Shown: piece after piece, positions 25,930 through 36,975 of the stretch
Layout of the letters: every line of letters begins with the position of its first letter
Position numbering within the stretch: the stretch's first letter is position 1
NCBI RefSeq assembly: GCF_000372525.1
Contig: NZ_AQUR01000094.1
Coordinates: 1-64,000 of the forward strand
Source: Cupriavidus neocaledonicus
GTDB lineage: Bacteria > Pseudomonadota > Gammaproteobacteria > Burkholderiales > Burkholderiaceae
DNA: 64,000 nt
Reading direction: 5' to 3'
Translations under genes and position numbers: made by a program
Notes under the pieces: model-generated
What the model was told of the DNA's origin: nothing
Databases searched by the model: none
What the model saw: only the letters and a program-made list of their open reading frames with translations

Positions 25930-27285
25930 TCAGCGCACCATGCACGGCGCCTTGTTGTTGAACTTCCAGCCGGGGATCAGGAACTGCATCGCCGCGGCAT
26001 CGTCGCGCGCGCCCAGGCCCTTGCGCTGATACAACTCGTGCGCGCGCGCCAGTGCATCCGGGTCGAGCTCGACGCCCAGCCCCGGGGCCCTGGGCACCTG
26101 CACCAGCCCGCCTTCGATCTTCAGCGGGTTGCGGGTCAGGTGTTCGCCGTCCTGCCAGATCCAGTGCGTGTCGATCGCGGTGACGCGTCCCGGCGCGGCC
26201 GCCGCCACGTGCGTGAACATCGCCAGCGAGATATCGAAGTGGTTGTTCGAGTGCGAGCCCCACGTCAGGCCCCACTCGGCACACATCTGGGCCACGCGCA
26301 CCGAGCCCTGCATGGTCCAGAAGTGCGGGTCGGCCAGCGGGATGTCGACCGACTGCAGCCGCACCGCATGCCCCATCTGGCGCCAGTCGGTGGCGATCAT
26401 GTTGGTGGCGGTGGGCAGGCCGGTGGCGGTGCGGAATTCGGCCATGATCTCGCGGCCCGAGTAGCCGTCCTCGGCGCCGCACGGGTCTTCGGCATAGGCC
26501 AGCACGCCGCGCTTGTCGCGACACAGGCGCACGGCTTCCGCCAGCGACCAGGCGCCGTTGGGATCCAGCGTGATGCGCGCCCTGGGAAAGCGCTCGGCCA
26601 GCGCCACGATCGCTTCCATCTCTTCGTCGCCGCGCAGCACGCCGCCCTTGAGCTTGAAGTCATTGAAGCCGTAGCGCTCATACGCCGCTTCGGCCAGGCG
26701 CACCACCGCCTCGGGCGTCATCGCCGCTTCATTGCGCAGGCGGAACCACGCGTTGTCCGCGTCAGGCTCGGTGCGGTAGTCCAGCGTGGTGCGCTGGCGC
26801 TCGCCGATATAGAACAGGTAGCCCAGCATCTCCACGGCGTCGCGTTGCTGGCCTTCGCCCAGCAGCGCGGCCACCGGCACCTCCAGGTGCTGGCCGAGCA
26901 GGTCGAGCAAGGCCGCCTCCAGCGCCGTGACGGCGTGGATGGTGATGCGCAGGTCAAAGGTCTGCAGGCCGCGGCCGCCGGCATCGCGGCCGGCAAAGGC
27001 CGCGCGCACGCGGTTCAGCACGGCCTGGTACTGGCCGATGGGCTGGCCCACCAGCAGCGGGCGCGCGTCTTCCAGGGTCTGGCGGATGCCTTCGCCGCCC
27101 GGCACTTCGCCGACGCCGGTATGGCCGGCGCTGTCGCGCACGATCACGATATTGCGCGTGAAGTACGGGCCATGGGCGCCCGACAGGTTCATCAGCATGC
27201 TGTCATGCCCGGCGACGGGCACCACGGTCAGTTCGGTCACGACCGGGGTGTGGGCGGACGCCATGGGGGCGGCGGTAAGGCTCAT
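25930..27285 (-). CDS. gudD: Glucarate dehydratase
   Basis: This 451-residue enolase-superfamily enzyme removes water from D-glucarate (often also L-idarate) to give 5-keto-4-deoxyglucarate. Visible features are the lysine acid/base motif FNDFKLKGG, metal-binding LDPNGAWS and [15 protein letters not shown], and the catalytic histidine segment [10 protein letters not shown]. Length and C-terminal [11 protein letters not shown] fit GudD. It is the first gene of the leftward unit, divergent from the GntR regulator, with the shared operator 27349-27375 in between. Confidence 0.93.
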   Translation of the reverse strand: MSLTAAPMASAHTPVVTELTVVPVAGHDSMLMNLSGAHGPYFTRNIVIVRDSAGHTGVGEVPGGEGIRQTLEDARPLLVGQPIGQYQAVLNRVRAAFAGRDAGGRGLQTFDLRITIHAVTALEAALLDLLGQHLEVPVAALLGEGQQRDAVEMLGYLFYIGERQRTTLDYRTEPDADNAWFRLRNEAAMTPEAVVRLAEAAYERYGFNDFKLKGGVLRGDEEMEAIVALAERFPRARITLDPNGAWSLAEAVRLCRDKRGVLAYAEDPCGAEDGYSGREIMAEFRTATGLPTATNMIATDWRQMGHAVRLQSVDIPLADPHFWTMQGSVRVAQMCAEWGLTWGSHSNNHFDISLAMFTHVAAAAPGRVTAIDTHWIWQDGEHLTRNPLKIEGGLVQVPRAPGLGVELDPDALARAHELYQRKGLGARDDAAAMQFLIPGWKFNNKAPCMVR

Positions 27286-27348
27286 TTCGGGACTGTCTCC
27301 GGCATTGCCCGGGCGTACGATTCTTCACCCCAGGTCTGTCTTGCGTAT

Positions 27349-27375
27349 GTTATCTGTCATCGTATGACTGATAAC
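27349..27375. promoter_or_regulatory. GntR-type operator between gudD and the regulator gene
   Basis: A 27-bp palindrome with 12-bp arms (GTTATCTGTCAT and ATGACTGATAAC, one mismatch) around CGT. Its core GTCAT-N3-ATGAC and flank TGATAAC are repeated at 20874-20893 before kdgD. It lies 64 bp before the gudD ATG and 77 bp before the regulator ATG, so it can control both. Confidence 0.75.
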
Positions 27376-27451
27376 CCAGTATAATGAGGCCATCTCAGAC
27401 CGGTCAAGTCCGGGAAAGCCCGCCCGTATCCCGTCTTCGTACGTAGCCGCC

Positions 27452-28228
27452 ATGCCGAACGCCCAGCCCCTCGCGCCGCCCCCGAGTTCCGCCCCCACCC
27501 CGTTGCGCCGCCGCGGCCGCACGCTTGCCGAGGAAGTCGTACAAGCCCTTGGCGAAGAGATGCGCCAGGGCCAGCTCAAGCCCGGCGACAAGCTGCCCAC
27601 CGAATCCGAGATCATGGCCACCCTGGGCGTGAGCCGAACCGTGGTGCGCGAGGCGCTGTCGCGGCTGCAGGCCAGCGGGCTGGTGGAGACGCGCCACGGC
27701 ATCGGCACGTTCGTGCTGGAACGCCCGGCGGAGGCGCCGTCGCCGTTCCGGATCGGGCCGGACACGCTGGGCACGGCCATGGATGTGATGGCAATGCTGG
27801 AATTCCGCGTCAGCGTGGAAGCCGAGGCGGCAGGCCTGGCGGCAGCGCGCCGCACCGACGCGCAACTGGCGGCGATGCGCCAGGCGCTGGACGAGCTCAA
27901 GCATGGCGCCGGGGCGGGCAATGACGCGGTGGAAAGCGACTTCGCCTTCCACCTGGCCATCGCGCGCGCCACCGGCAACCGCTATTTCACCGACATCATG
28001 GGCCACCTGGGAACCATGGTGATCCCGCGCAGCCGGCTGCAGGTCAACACGCCCGAGCGCGTGCAATACCTGGAGCGGGTCAGCATCGAGCACGAGAACA
28101 TCTACGACGCGATCGAGCGCCGCGACTCCGACGCCGCCAAGGCCGCCATGCGCATGCACCTGACCAACAGCCGCGAGCGGCTGCGCAAGGCGTCCGGTTC
28201 GGCCGGTTCGGCCGGCCCGCAAGGCTGA
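27452..28228 (+). CDS. GntR/FadR-type regulator (FCD domain) of glucarate genes
   Basis: This 258-residue protein has an N-terminal winged helix (about 25-92: LKPGDKLPTESEIMATLGVSRTVVREAL, GLVETRHGIGTFV) and an all-alpha FCD ligand domain. The FCD metal and ligand residues are visible in DFAFHLAIARATGN and the late EHENIYDAI. FCD regulators usually repress and are released by a sugar acid or carboxylate. Its position next to gudD and the repeated operator make it the probable repressor of both glucarate operons and of itself. The first 20 residues are Pro-rich and not conserved. Confidence 0.88.
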   Translation: MPNAQPLAPPPSSAPTPLRRRGRTLAEEVVQALGEEMRQGQLKPGDKLPTESEIMATLGVSRTVVREALSRLQASGLVETRHGIGTFVLERPAEAPSPFRIGPDTLGTAMDVMAMLEFRVSVEAEAAGLAAARRTDAQLAAMRQALDELKHGAGAGNDAVESDFAFHLAIARATGNRYFTDIMGHLGTMVIPRSRLQVNTPERVQYLERVSIEHENIYDAIERRDSDAAKAAMRMHLTNSRERLRKASGSAGSAGPQG

Positions 28229-28236
28229 GGCGGGAC

Positions 28237-28276
28237 GCGCATGCGGCGGGCATGCGCCGGCAAGTCATACGATGTC
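28237..28276. other. Hairpin and third operator-like site between convergent genes
   Basis: GCGCATGC (28237-28244) pairs with GCATGCGC (28250-28257). There is no T-run, but the place between converging genes suits a terminator. Immediately after it, 28264-28276 reads GTCAT-ACG-ATGTC, one base off the GntR operator found at 20874 and 27356. Confidence 0.5.
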
Positions 28277-28300
28277 TAATGAATAGTGACGCGCGCCGCG

Positions 28301-28930
28301 CTAGGGTGTCAGCCGGCAGCGGCGCGCGAAGTCGACCAGTTCGACCAGCGACGACACCTGCAGCTTGTTCATGATGCGGGCCTTGTAGCTGCTCACGGTC
28401 TTGTTGCTGATAAAGAGGCTTTCGCTGATGGCCTTGTACGACATGCCGCGCGCCAGCATCTGCAGCACCACCAGTTCCTTGTCGGACAGCCGCCGCAGCA
28501 TCTCGTCGTCGGCGGACATCGACTGGCGCGGCGCGCCGCCGCGGCCCAGCACCGGAAACACGGTATAGCCGGCCAGCACCGCCTCGACCGCGCGCAGGAT
28601 TTCCTTGATGTCCTGGGTCTTGCTGACGAAGCCCTGCGCGCCCGCCTGCCACGAGCGGCTGACGAACACGGCGGGGTCCAGCGCCGTCACCACCAGGATG
28701 CGCACCTGCGGATGGATCGCGCGCAGGCGCGGCGCCACGTCGAGCCCGCTCGAGCGCGGGATGTCGAGGTCCAGCAGCACCAGGTCCGGCATGCGTGCGC
28801 GCACCATTTCGATGGCGCATTGCCCGTTGTCCGCCTCGATCACCTCGTCGACGCCAAGCAGTTGCGACAGATGGTGCCGAAGCACCAGCCGCATCGCCGG
28901 ATGGTCGTCAACGATCAGGATGGTTGTCAT
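28301..28930 (-). CDS. NarL/FixJ-type response regulator
   Basis: This 209-residue protein has a receiver domain (ILIVDDHPAMR, phospho-acceptor Asp54 in VLLDLDIP, Lys in VSKTQDIKE). The C-terminal LuxR-type helix-turn-helix (about 148-205) includes LSDKELVVLQMLARGMSYKAI and SNKTVSSYKARIMNKL. The layout is that of BvgA/EvgA-type regulators. No sensor kinase is adjacent; the hybrid kinase at 32165 lies on the other strand 3.2 kb away. The ATG at 28930 is chosen because the receiver starts immediately after it. The 292-bp gap to fusA2 shows no further gene. Confidence 0.92.
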   Translation of the reverse strand: MTTILIVDDHPAMRLVLRHHLSQLLGVDEVIEADNGQCAIEMVRARMPDLVLLDLDIPRSSGLDVAPRLRAIHPQVRILVVTALDPAVFVSRSWQAGAQGFVSKTQDIKEILRAVEAVLAGYTVFPVLGRGGAPRQSMSADDEMLRRLSDKELVVLQMLARGMSYKAISESLFISNKTVSSYKARIMNKLQVSSLVELVDFARRCRLTP

Positions 28931-29222
28931 GCGCGGGGTCCAGGTTCTAGGCAGGCATCGGCTGAGGCAACATCCCGATGCTGGAACGGGCTGGCAGGAA
29001 CGGCGCACGCCGGTGCGCGATGCCACGCCAGTATAGGGAGCCGCAGGCGCGCGCAGGATGGGAGGAATCCGCTTCGGTTGCAGCGAAAATCCTAGGCCGG
29101 CCTCAGACGCGCGGGCCGTCCGCGCGCCGCCCCCAAACCCGTGCCCCTGCCCGCGGCAGGGGCAACGGGGAGCGGCCAGTGGTGCTACTCTATCCGGGCG
29201 TGTTTCATCCATGGAGAACACT

Positions 29223-31331
<2,109 letters not shown>

Positions 31332-31594
31332 CGATGGTTTCGGGCGGCGGACTTCCCTGACGTTGGCGGCGCCCCACCCCGACCCGCTCCCGCATGCCGC
31401 GCCGGTTACCGCTACGGGGGGCCAGCGGCGGCGCGGACGCGTTGTTTTTGCAAGCCTCGGGAAAGAATTACCTCCGGCGGGGGCGCCAGCGGGTGCCGCC
31501 GCGCGGCGCTCCACGTGGAAACCGCGCCAAAGCGGCGCAGGCATGGTCATTGCGCACGCCAAGCATTCCACCGTCTCGCGACAAGGAGCACAGC

Positions 31595-32020
31595 ATGCAA
31601 ACCCAACCTCCCAGCAGTGAAGGCGCAGCCATCGTCGGTTCCGGCGTGGGCGAAGGCCCGGGCCCGGAAGTGATGGCGGCTTCCAGCCTGGATGGCACCA
31701 AGGCCTATTCGTCCGACGGCGAGCATGTCGGCACGATCTCCGAGATCATGCTGGACGTGCCGCACGGGCGCATAGCCTATGCGGTGCTGACCACCGGCGG
31801 GTTCCTCGGCATTGGGGACACGCTGCACGCCATCCCATGGAACGCGCTGGTCATGGATACCGACGAAAAGTGCTTCCGGATCGCCGTGACGGCGGACCGG
31901 ATCAAGTCCGCGCCGGGCTTCAACAAGGACAGCTGGCCGAGCATGGCCGACCCGCAATGGGGCAAGTCGCTGCACGAATATTACGGGCGCGACCCGTACT
32001 GGGTCGCTCCGCCGCTGTAA
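31595..32020 (+). CDS. PRC-barrel domain protein
   Basis: This 141-residue protein has a PRC-barrel domain at about 30-105 (KAYSSDGEHVGTISEIML, RIAYAVLTTGGFLGIGDTLHAIPWNAL). The C-terminal tail DPQWGKSLHEYYGRDPYW recurs in this stress-associated family. PRC barrels mediate protein or RNA contacts; the cellular role here is unknown. An AAGGAGCACAGC ribosome site fixes the ATG. It stands alone between fusA2 and the kinase gene. The 263 bp before it shows no gene. Confidence 0.85.
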   Translation: MQTQPPSSEGAAIVGSGVGEGPGPEVMAASSLDGTKAYSSDGEHVGTISEIMLDVPHGRIAYAVLTTGGFLGIGDTLHAIPWNALVMDTDEKCFRIAVTADRIKSAPGFNKDSWPSMADPQWGKSLHEYYGRDPYWVAPPL

Positions 32021-32045
32021 GCCGATTGCAGCACGCTGCCAGCCA

Positions 32046-32082
32046 GGGCCGCGAGTGCGCCGCGACAGGCGCCTCGCGGCCC
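32046..32082 (+). other. Long hairpin between the PRC-barrel and kinase genes
   Basis: GGGCCGCGAG (32046-32055) pairs with CTCGCGGCCC (32073-32082). Inside it GCGCC pairs with GGCGC around a GCGACA loop, leaving one bulged T. It makes 15 base pairs with no T-run. It could end or stabilise the upstream message or shape the kinase leader. Confidence 0.55.
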
Positions 32083-32164
32083 GCTTGCATTGCAGGGCAA
32101 GGCTAGGCACAGTCTGCGAAGACGCGCGGGCCGGACCCGGGGCCGGCGTGCCCGAGAGACGACC

Positions 32165-35100
32165 ATGAGGACACCCGCCGCCAGCATGACGCCCCTGCCA
32201 TCTCCGCCGCCCCCGGGCGAAACCGCAACTGCCGGCCCCAGCACAGCGTCCGCCGCGCCCGGCGACAGGCCCGGCTTTCTTGCCGGCGGCGGCGAGATGG
32301 GCGCGCTGATGCGCGGCTTCGACTGGGACGCCACCCCGCTCGGCCCCCCGCAAGGCTGGCCGCACAGCCTCCGGACCGCGATCCGCATCATGCTGACCTC
32401 GCGCCAGCCGATCTGGATCGGCTGGGGCGACGCCCTGCACTTCTTCTACAACGACGCCTACAAATCGATCATCGGCGGCAAGCACCCCGGCGCGCTGGGA
32501 CAGCCCACCTCGGTGGTCTGGCGCGAGATCTGGCCCGAGATCGCCCCGCTGCTGGCCACCGCGATGACCGGCAGCGAGGGCACCTTCGTCGAGCAGAAGC
32601 TGCTGGTCATGGAGCGCAACGGCTACCCCGAGGAGACCTACTACACCTTCTCCTACAGCCCGGTGCCGGACGACCACGGCGGCACCGGCGGCATCATCTG
32701 CGCCAACAGCGACGACACCGAACGCGTGCGGGCCGAGCGCCAGCTGAATGTACTGCGCGACGTGGCGGCAACGGCCAGCGAGGCGCGCGCGTGGCGCGAT
32801 GCCTGCGCGCGGGCCATGGCGGCGCTGTCGTCGGACCCGCGCGACATCGTGTTCGCGCTGCTGTACATCGCCGAGCCCGGCGCGCGCACGCTGCAACGCA
32901 CCGGCGCCATCGGCATCGATGACGGCCACCCGGGCGCGCCTGCGCAGATCGCGCTGGACGCGCACTGGCCATGGCCCGTGGCCGAAGTGCTGGCACAGCA
33001 GCAGCCGGTGCTGCTCGACGGCCTCGCCGAGCGCTTCGCCGTGCCGCTGCCGGGTGGTGCCTGGAGCGTGGCGCCGTCGCGCGCGGCGGTGATCGAGGTG
33101 GCGCCATCGGGCAGCGCGTCGCATCGCGGCGTGCTGGTGGTGGGCCTGAACCCGTTCCGCCTGTTCGACGAGCGCTACCGCAGCTTCCTGACGCTGGCGG
33201 CCGGGCAGATCGGCGCCGCCATGCACTCGGCGCTGGCCTATGAGGCGGAGCGCAAGCGTGCCGAGGCGCTGGCCGAGATCGACCGCGCCAAGACCGCGTT
33301 CTTTTCCAACATCAGCCATGAATTCCGCACGCCGCTGACGCTGATGCTGGGCCCGCTCGAGGAACTGGTGCGCCGCGCCGGTCCCGGCGAGGACCGCGCC
33401 ATGCTGGAGATGACGCATCGCAACGGGCTGCGCCTGCTCAAGCTGGTCAATGCGCTGCTGGATTTCTCGCGGATCGAGTCCGGCCGCGTGACGATGCGGC
33501 GCCAGCCCACCGACGTGGCCGCGCTGACGGCGGACCTGGCCTCGCTGTTCCGCGCGAGCGTGGAAGCGGCCGGCATCACGCTACGGGTCGACTGCCCGCC
33601 GCTGTGCCCGCCGCTGGCACGCGCCGTGGCGGTGGACCGCGACATGTGGGAGACCATCGTGCTGAACCTGGTCTCCAATGCCTTCAAGTTCACCTTCGCC
33701 GGCACCATCGCCGTGACCGTGGCGCCGCAGGGCGACGACGCCGTGGTGCTGACCGTGCGCGACACCGGCATCGGCATCCCGGCGGCGGAACTGCCGCGCA
33801 TCTTCGAGCGCTTCCATCGCGTCGAAGGCGCCCAGGGCCGCACCATCGAAGGCAGCGGCATCGGCCTGGCGCTGGTGCAGGAACTGGTGCGGCTGCACGG
33901 CGGCACCATCGACGTACAGAGCACACCCGGCGCGGGCACCTGTTTTACCGTGCGCCTGCCGGCCGGCGCGGACGCGGCCATGGATGCGGCCATGGATGCG
34001 GCCACTGCGGTGGCCACGGCGGCTGATGCCGCGCCCCCGGCCAGCAGCGTGCAGGCGCGCGCCTATGTCGAGACCGCGCTGCGCTGGCCGCAGGCGCAGA
34101 TGCCGCCGGCATCGAGCGTGGCAGCGGAAGACCTCCCTTTGCCCTCCGCGCAGCCCGTGGCCGAAGCCGACGCCGGCGAGGCGGCGCGTGCCGGCGCACT
34201 GGTGCTGGTGGTGGACAACAACGACGACCTGCGCGACTACATGCGCCGCCTGCTGGGCGCCGCCGGCCATCGCGTCGCCGTGGCGGCCGACGGCGAGGCG
34301 GCGCTGGCGCTGGCGCGCGCGCACGCGCCGGCCCTGGTGGTATCGGACGTGATGATGCCGCGCCTGGATGGCTTTGGCCTGGTGCGCGCGCTGCGCGGCG
34401 ATGCGGCGCTGAGCGACACGCCGGTGCTGCTGCTGTCGGCCCGCGCCGGCGAGGAGGCGCGCGTCAGCGGCCTGGGCAGCGGCGCCGACGACTACCTGGT
34501 CAAGCCCTTCTCCGCACGCGAGCTGCTGGCGCGCGTGGCCAGCAACCTGCGCCTGTCGGCGCTGCGCCGCGCCAGCGAGCGTCGCCTGCAGGAACTCAAC
34601 GCCTCGCTGGAGCGCCGCGTCGCGCAGGCCGTGGCCGACCATGACCGGCTGTGGGAGCTGAGCGAAGACCTGCTCATCGTGGCGCGCTTCGATGGCTGCC
34701 TGCAGCGGGTCAGCCCGGCGTGGACGCGCACGCTCGGCCACGCGCCGCAGCAGGTGCTGGGACGCGCCTATTTATCGTTCATCTACCCCGACGACCTCGC
34801 CGGCGCCAGTGCGCAACTGGACGCCCTGCGCCACGATGGCATGCCGGTGCGCTTCGAATGCCGGCAGCAGCGCGCCGACGGTGCATTGCGCTGGTTGGCC
34901 TGGACGCTGTCGGTCGATCCGGCCAACGGCCATATCCACGGCGTCGGCCGCGACGTCACCGGCGACCGCGCAGCCCAGGCCGCGCTGCGCCACGCCGACG
35001 AGGCTCTGCGCACGGCGCAGAAGATGGAGTCGATCGGCAACCTGACCGGCGGCGTCGCGCACGACTTCAACAACCTGCTGCAGGTGATCGGCGGCAACCT

Positions 35101-36601
35101 GCAGTTGCTGGCGCGCGACCTGGCCGGCGATGACCGCGCCGGGCCGCGGCTGCGCAACGCGCTGGCCGGCGTCGCGCGCGGCGCCAAGCTGGCGTCGCAG
35201 CTGCTGGCGTTCGGGCGGCGCCAGCCGCTGGCGCCCCGGGTGGTGAACCTGGGCCGGCTGGTGCGCACGCTGGACGACATGCTGCGCCGGGCGCTGGGCG
35301 ATGGCATCGAGATCGAAACAGTGGTGTCGCCCGACCTGTGGAACACGCTGGTCGATCCGTTCCAGGTCGAGAACGCGCTGCTGAACCTGGCGATCAACGC
35401 GCGCGACGCCATGCACGGCCACGGGCGCCTGACCCTCGCGGCGCGCAATGCGCTGCCTGGCGAAGCCACCGGCGAAGCGGCGGCGGCCGCGCCGATGCAG
35501 TACGTGCTGCTGTCGGTCACCGACACCGGCGTGGGCATGCCGCCCGAGGTGCAGGAACGCGTGTTCGAGCCCTTCTTCACCACCAAGCCCGAGGGCCAGG
35601 GCACCGGGCTGGGCCTGAGCATGGTCTATGGCTTCATCCGCCAGTCCGACGGACACGTGAAGATCTCCAGCGAGCCCGGGCACGGCACCACGGTCACGCT
35701 GTTCCTGCCGCGGGTGCTCCAGGACGAAGACCCGGATATCGAACCGGACGCGGGCCCGGCGCGCGGCGGCAGCGAAACGGTGCTGGTGGTCGAAGACGAC
35801 GAGGACGTGCGCGCCACGGTGGTCGAGATGCTTGCCAGCCTGGGCTACCACGTGCTGCGCGCGCGCGACGCGCACAGCGCGCTGGCCATCGTCGAGCGCG
35901 GCGTGCCGGTGGACCTGCTGTTCAGCGACGTGGTGATGCCCGGCCCGCTGCGCAGCACGGAACTGGCGCGCAAGCTGCGCGAACGCCTGCCCGACGCGGG
36001 TGTGCTGTTTACGTCGGGTTATGCCGACAGCGCCATCGTGCATGACGGCCGTCTCGATGCCGGCATCGAACTGCTCAGCAAGCCCTATACCCACGAGGCG
36101 CTGGCGCGCAAGGTGCGCCACGTGCTGGCCCACCGTGGCCAGCGCGCCGGGGAGGCCGGGCAGGGCCGGCCCGCGCCGCCGCGCGTGCTGTGCGTGCTGT
36201 GCGTCGACGACGATGCGCTGGTGCGCGCCGGCACCGCGGAAGTGCTGCGCGCCCATGGCATGCACGCGCTCGAAGCGGACGGCGAGGCCGAGGCGCTCGC
36301 CTTGCTGGACGGCAATGCGGTGGATGTGCTGCTGACCGACGTGGCGCTGGCCGGGGAATCCGGCGTGGACCTGGCGCTGGCGGCGACTGTGCGCCAGCCG
36401 GGGCTGGGCGTGGTGTTTGCCACCGGCTACGCGCTGGAGCTGACGCCGGCACAGCGCGCCGAGCTGGGTGCGGTGGCGGTGCTGCGCAAGCCATATCCGG
36501 CGCAGGCGCTGCTCGAGGTGCTGCGCGATGTCGCTGGCGATATCCCAGGCGATGCCCCTGGCCAGGCCGAAGCGCCCGGCCGCCCGCAACCGGCAAGTTG
36601 A
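32165..36601 (+). CDS. Soluble hybrid sensor kinase with two kinase cores and three receivers
   Basis: Domain order over 1478 residues: PAS-like (about 60-190), GAF-like (200-370), HisKA with His385 (NISHEFRTPL) and HATPase (490-600), receiver 1 with Asp728 (VSDVMMPRLDGF), coiled-coil, PAS (815-935), second HisKA with His966 (GGVAHDFNNLL) and HATPase (1065-1190), receiver 2 with Asp1255 (FSDVVMPG), receiver 3 with Asp1392 (LTDVALAGE). No membrane segment is seen, so it senses a cytoplasmic signal. There is no output DNA-binding domain. The ATG at 32165 follows GAGACGACC. No dedicated regulator is adjacent in the same direction. Confidence 0.88.
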   Translation: MRTPAASMTPLPSPPPPGETATAGPSTASAAPGDRPGFLAGGGEMGALMRGFDWDATPLGPPQGWPHSLRTAIRIMLTSRQPIWIGWGDALHFFYNDAYKSIIGGKHPGALGQPTSVVWREIWPEIAPLLATAMTGSEGTFVEQKLLVMERNGYPEETYYTFSYSPVPDDHGGTGGIICANSDDTERVRAERQLNVLRDVAATASEARAWRDACARAMAALSSDPRDIVFALLYIAEPGARTLQRTGAIGIDDGHPGAPAQIALDAHWPWPVAEVLAQQQPVLLDGLAERFAVPLPGGAWSVAPSRAAVIEVAPSGSASHRGVLVVGLNPFRLFDERYRSFLTLAAGQIGAAMHSALAYEAERKRAEALAEIDRAKTAFFSNISHEFRTPLTLMLGPLEELVRRAGPGEDRAMLEMTHRNGLRLLKLVNALLDFSRIESGRVTMRRQPTDVAALTADLASLFRASVEAAGITLRVDCPPLCPPLARAVAVDRDMWETIVLNLVSNAFKFTFAGTIAVTVAPQGDDAVVLTVRDTGIGIPAAELPRIFERFHRVEGAQGRTIEGSGIGLALVQELVRLHGGTIDVQSTPGAGTCFTVRLPAGADAAMDAAMDAATAVATAADAAPPASSVQARAYVETALRWPQAQMPPASSVAAEDLPLPSAQPVAEADAGEAARAGALVLVVDNNDDLRDYMRRLLGAAGHRVAVAADGEAALALARAHAPALVVSDVMMPRLDGFGLVRALRGDAALSDTPVLLLSARAGEEARVSGLGSGADDYLVKPFSARELLARVASNLRLSALRRASERRLQELNASLERRVAQAVADHDRLWELSEDLLIVARFDGCLQRVSPAWTRTLGHAPQQVLGRAYLSFIYPDDLAGASAQLDALRHDGMPVRFECRQQRADGALRWLAWTLSVDPANGHIHGVGRDVTGDRAAQAALRHADEALRTAQKMESIGNLTGGVAHDFNNLLQVIGGNLQLLARDLAGDDRAGPRLRNALAGVARGAKLASQLLAFGRRQPLAPRVVNLGRLVRTLDDMLRRALGDGIEIETVVSPDLWNTLVDPFQVENALLNLAINARDAMHGHGRLTLAARNALPGEATGEAAAAAPMQYVLLSVTDTGVGMPPEVQERVFEPFFTTKPEGQGTGLGLSMVYGFIRQSDGHVKISSEPGHGTTVTLFLPRVLQDEDPDIEPDAGPARGGSETVLVVEDDEDVRATVVEMLASLGYHVLRARDAHSALAIVERGVPVDLLFSDVVMPGPLRSTELARKLRERLPDAGVLFTSGYADSAIVHDGRLDAGIELLSKPYTHEALARKVRHVLAHRGQRAGEAGQGRPAPPRVLCVLCVDDDALVRAGTAEVLRAHGMHALEADGEAEALALLDGNAVDVLLTDVALAGESGVDLALAATVRQPGLGVVFATGYALELTPAQRAELGAVAVLRKPYPAQALLEVLRDVAGDIPGDAPGQAEAPGRPQPAS

Positions 36602-36630
36602 GCGGCGGCGCCAGCGCTCGGCGCGGCCGC

Positions 36631-36975
36631 TCAGCCGGCAAGCAGCCACGCGGCGCCGGCCAGCCCGACCAGCGCCACGCCGGGCAGCAGGCGCGGCACG
36701 GCGCGCGGCGCGTAGGACAGGCCCAGCGCCACGGCGATGGCACTGGCCGTGAGCGTGCCGACCCACGACACCGTGCCCATCGGCCCACCCTGCGCGGCGA
36801 TTTGCAGGCCCCACGCAAGCGCCAGCGCCACCGCACCGGCCAGGCGCAAGCGCGCCACCGCGCCGCGCGCCGGCATGCTGCCGCGGCCATGGATATCGGC
36901 ATGATGACGCTCCAGCGACAACGCCAGCGCGGCAAACCCGGCCAGCGACAGCGCGAATGCAGCCAGCGCGCTCAT
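36631..36975 (-). CDS. DUF3325 membrane protein
   Basis: This 114-residue protein has three to four hydrophobic segments (AAFALSLAGFAALALSLE at the start, LAGAVALALAWGLQIAA, ASAIAVALGLSYAP, LLPGVALVGLAGAAWLLAG). DUF3325 proteins follow PepSY and DUF3649 genes in iron-acquisition loci; the function is unknown. Its ATG overlaps the PepSY gene stop by 4 bp. Confidence 0.82.
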   Translation of the reverse strand: MSALAAFALSLAGFAALALSLERHHADIHGRGSMPARGAVARLRLAGAVALALAWGLQIAAQGGPMGTVSWVGTLTASAIAVALGLSYAPRAVPRLLPGVALVGLAGAAWLLAG

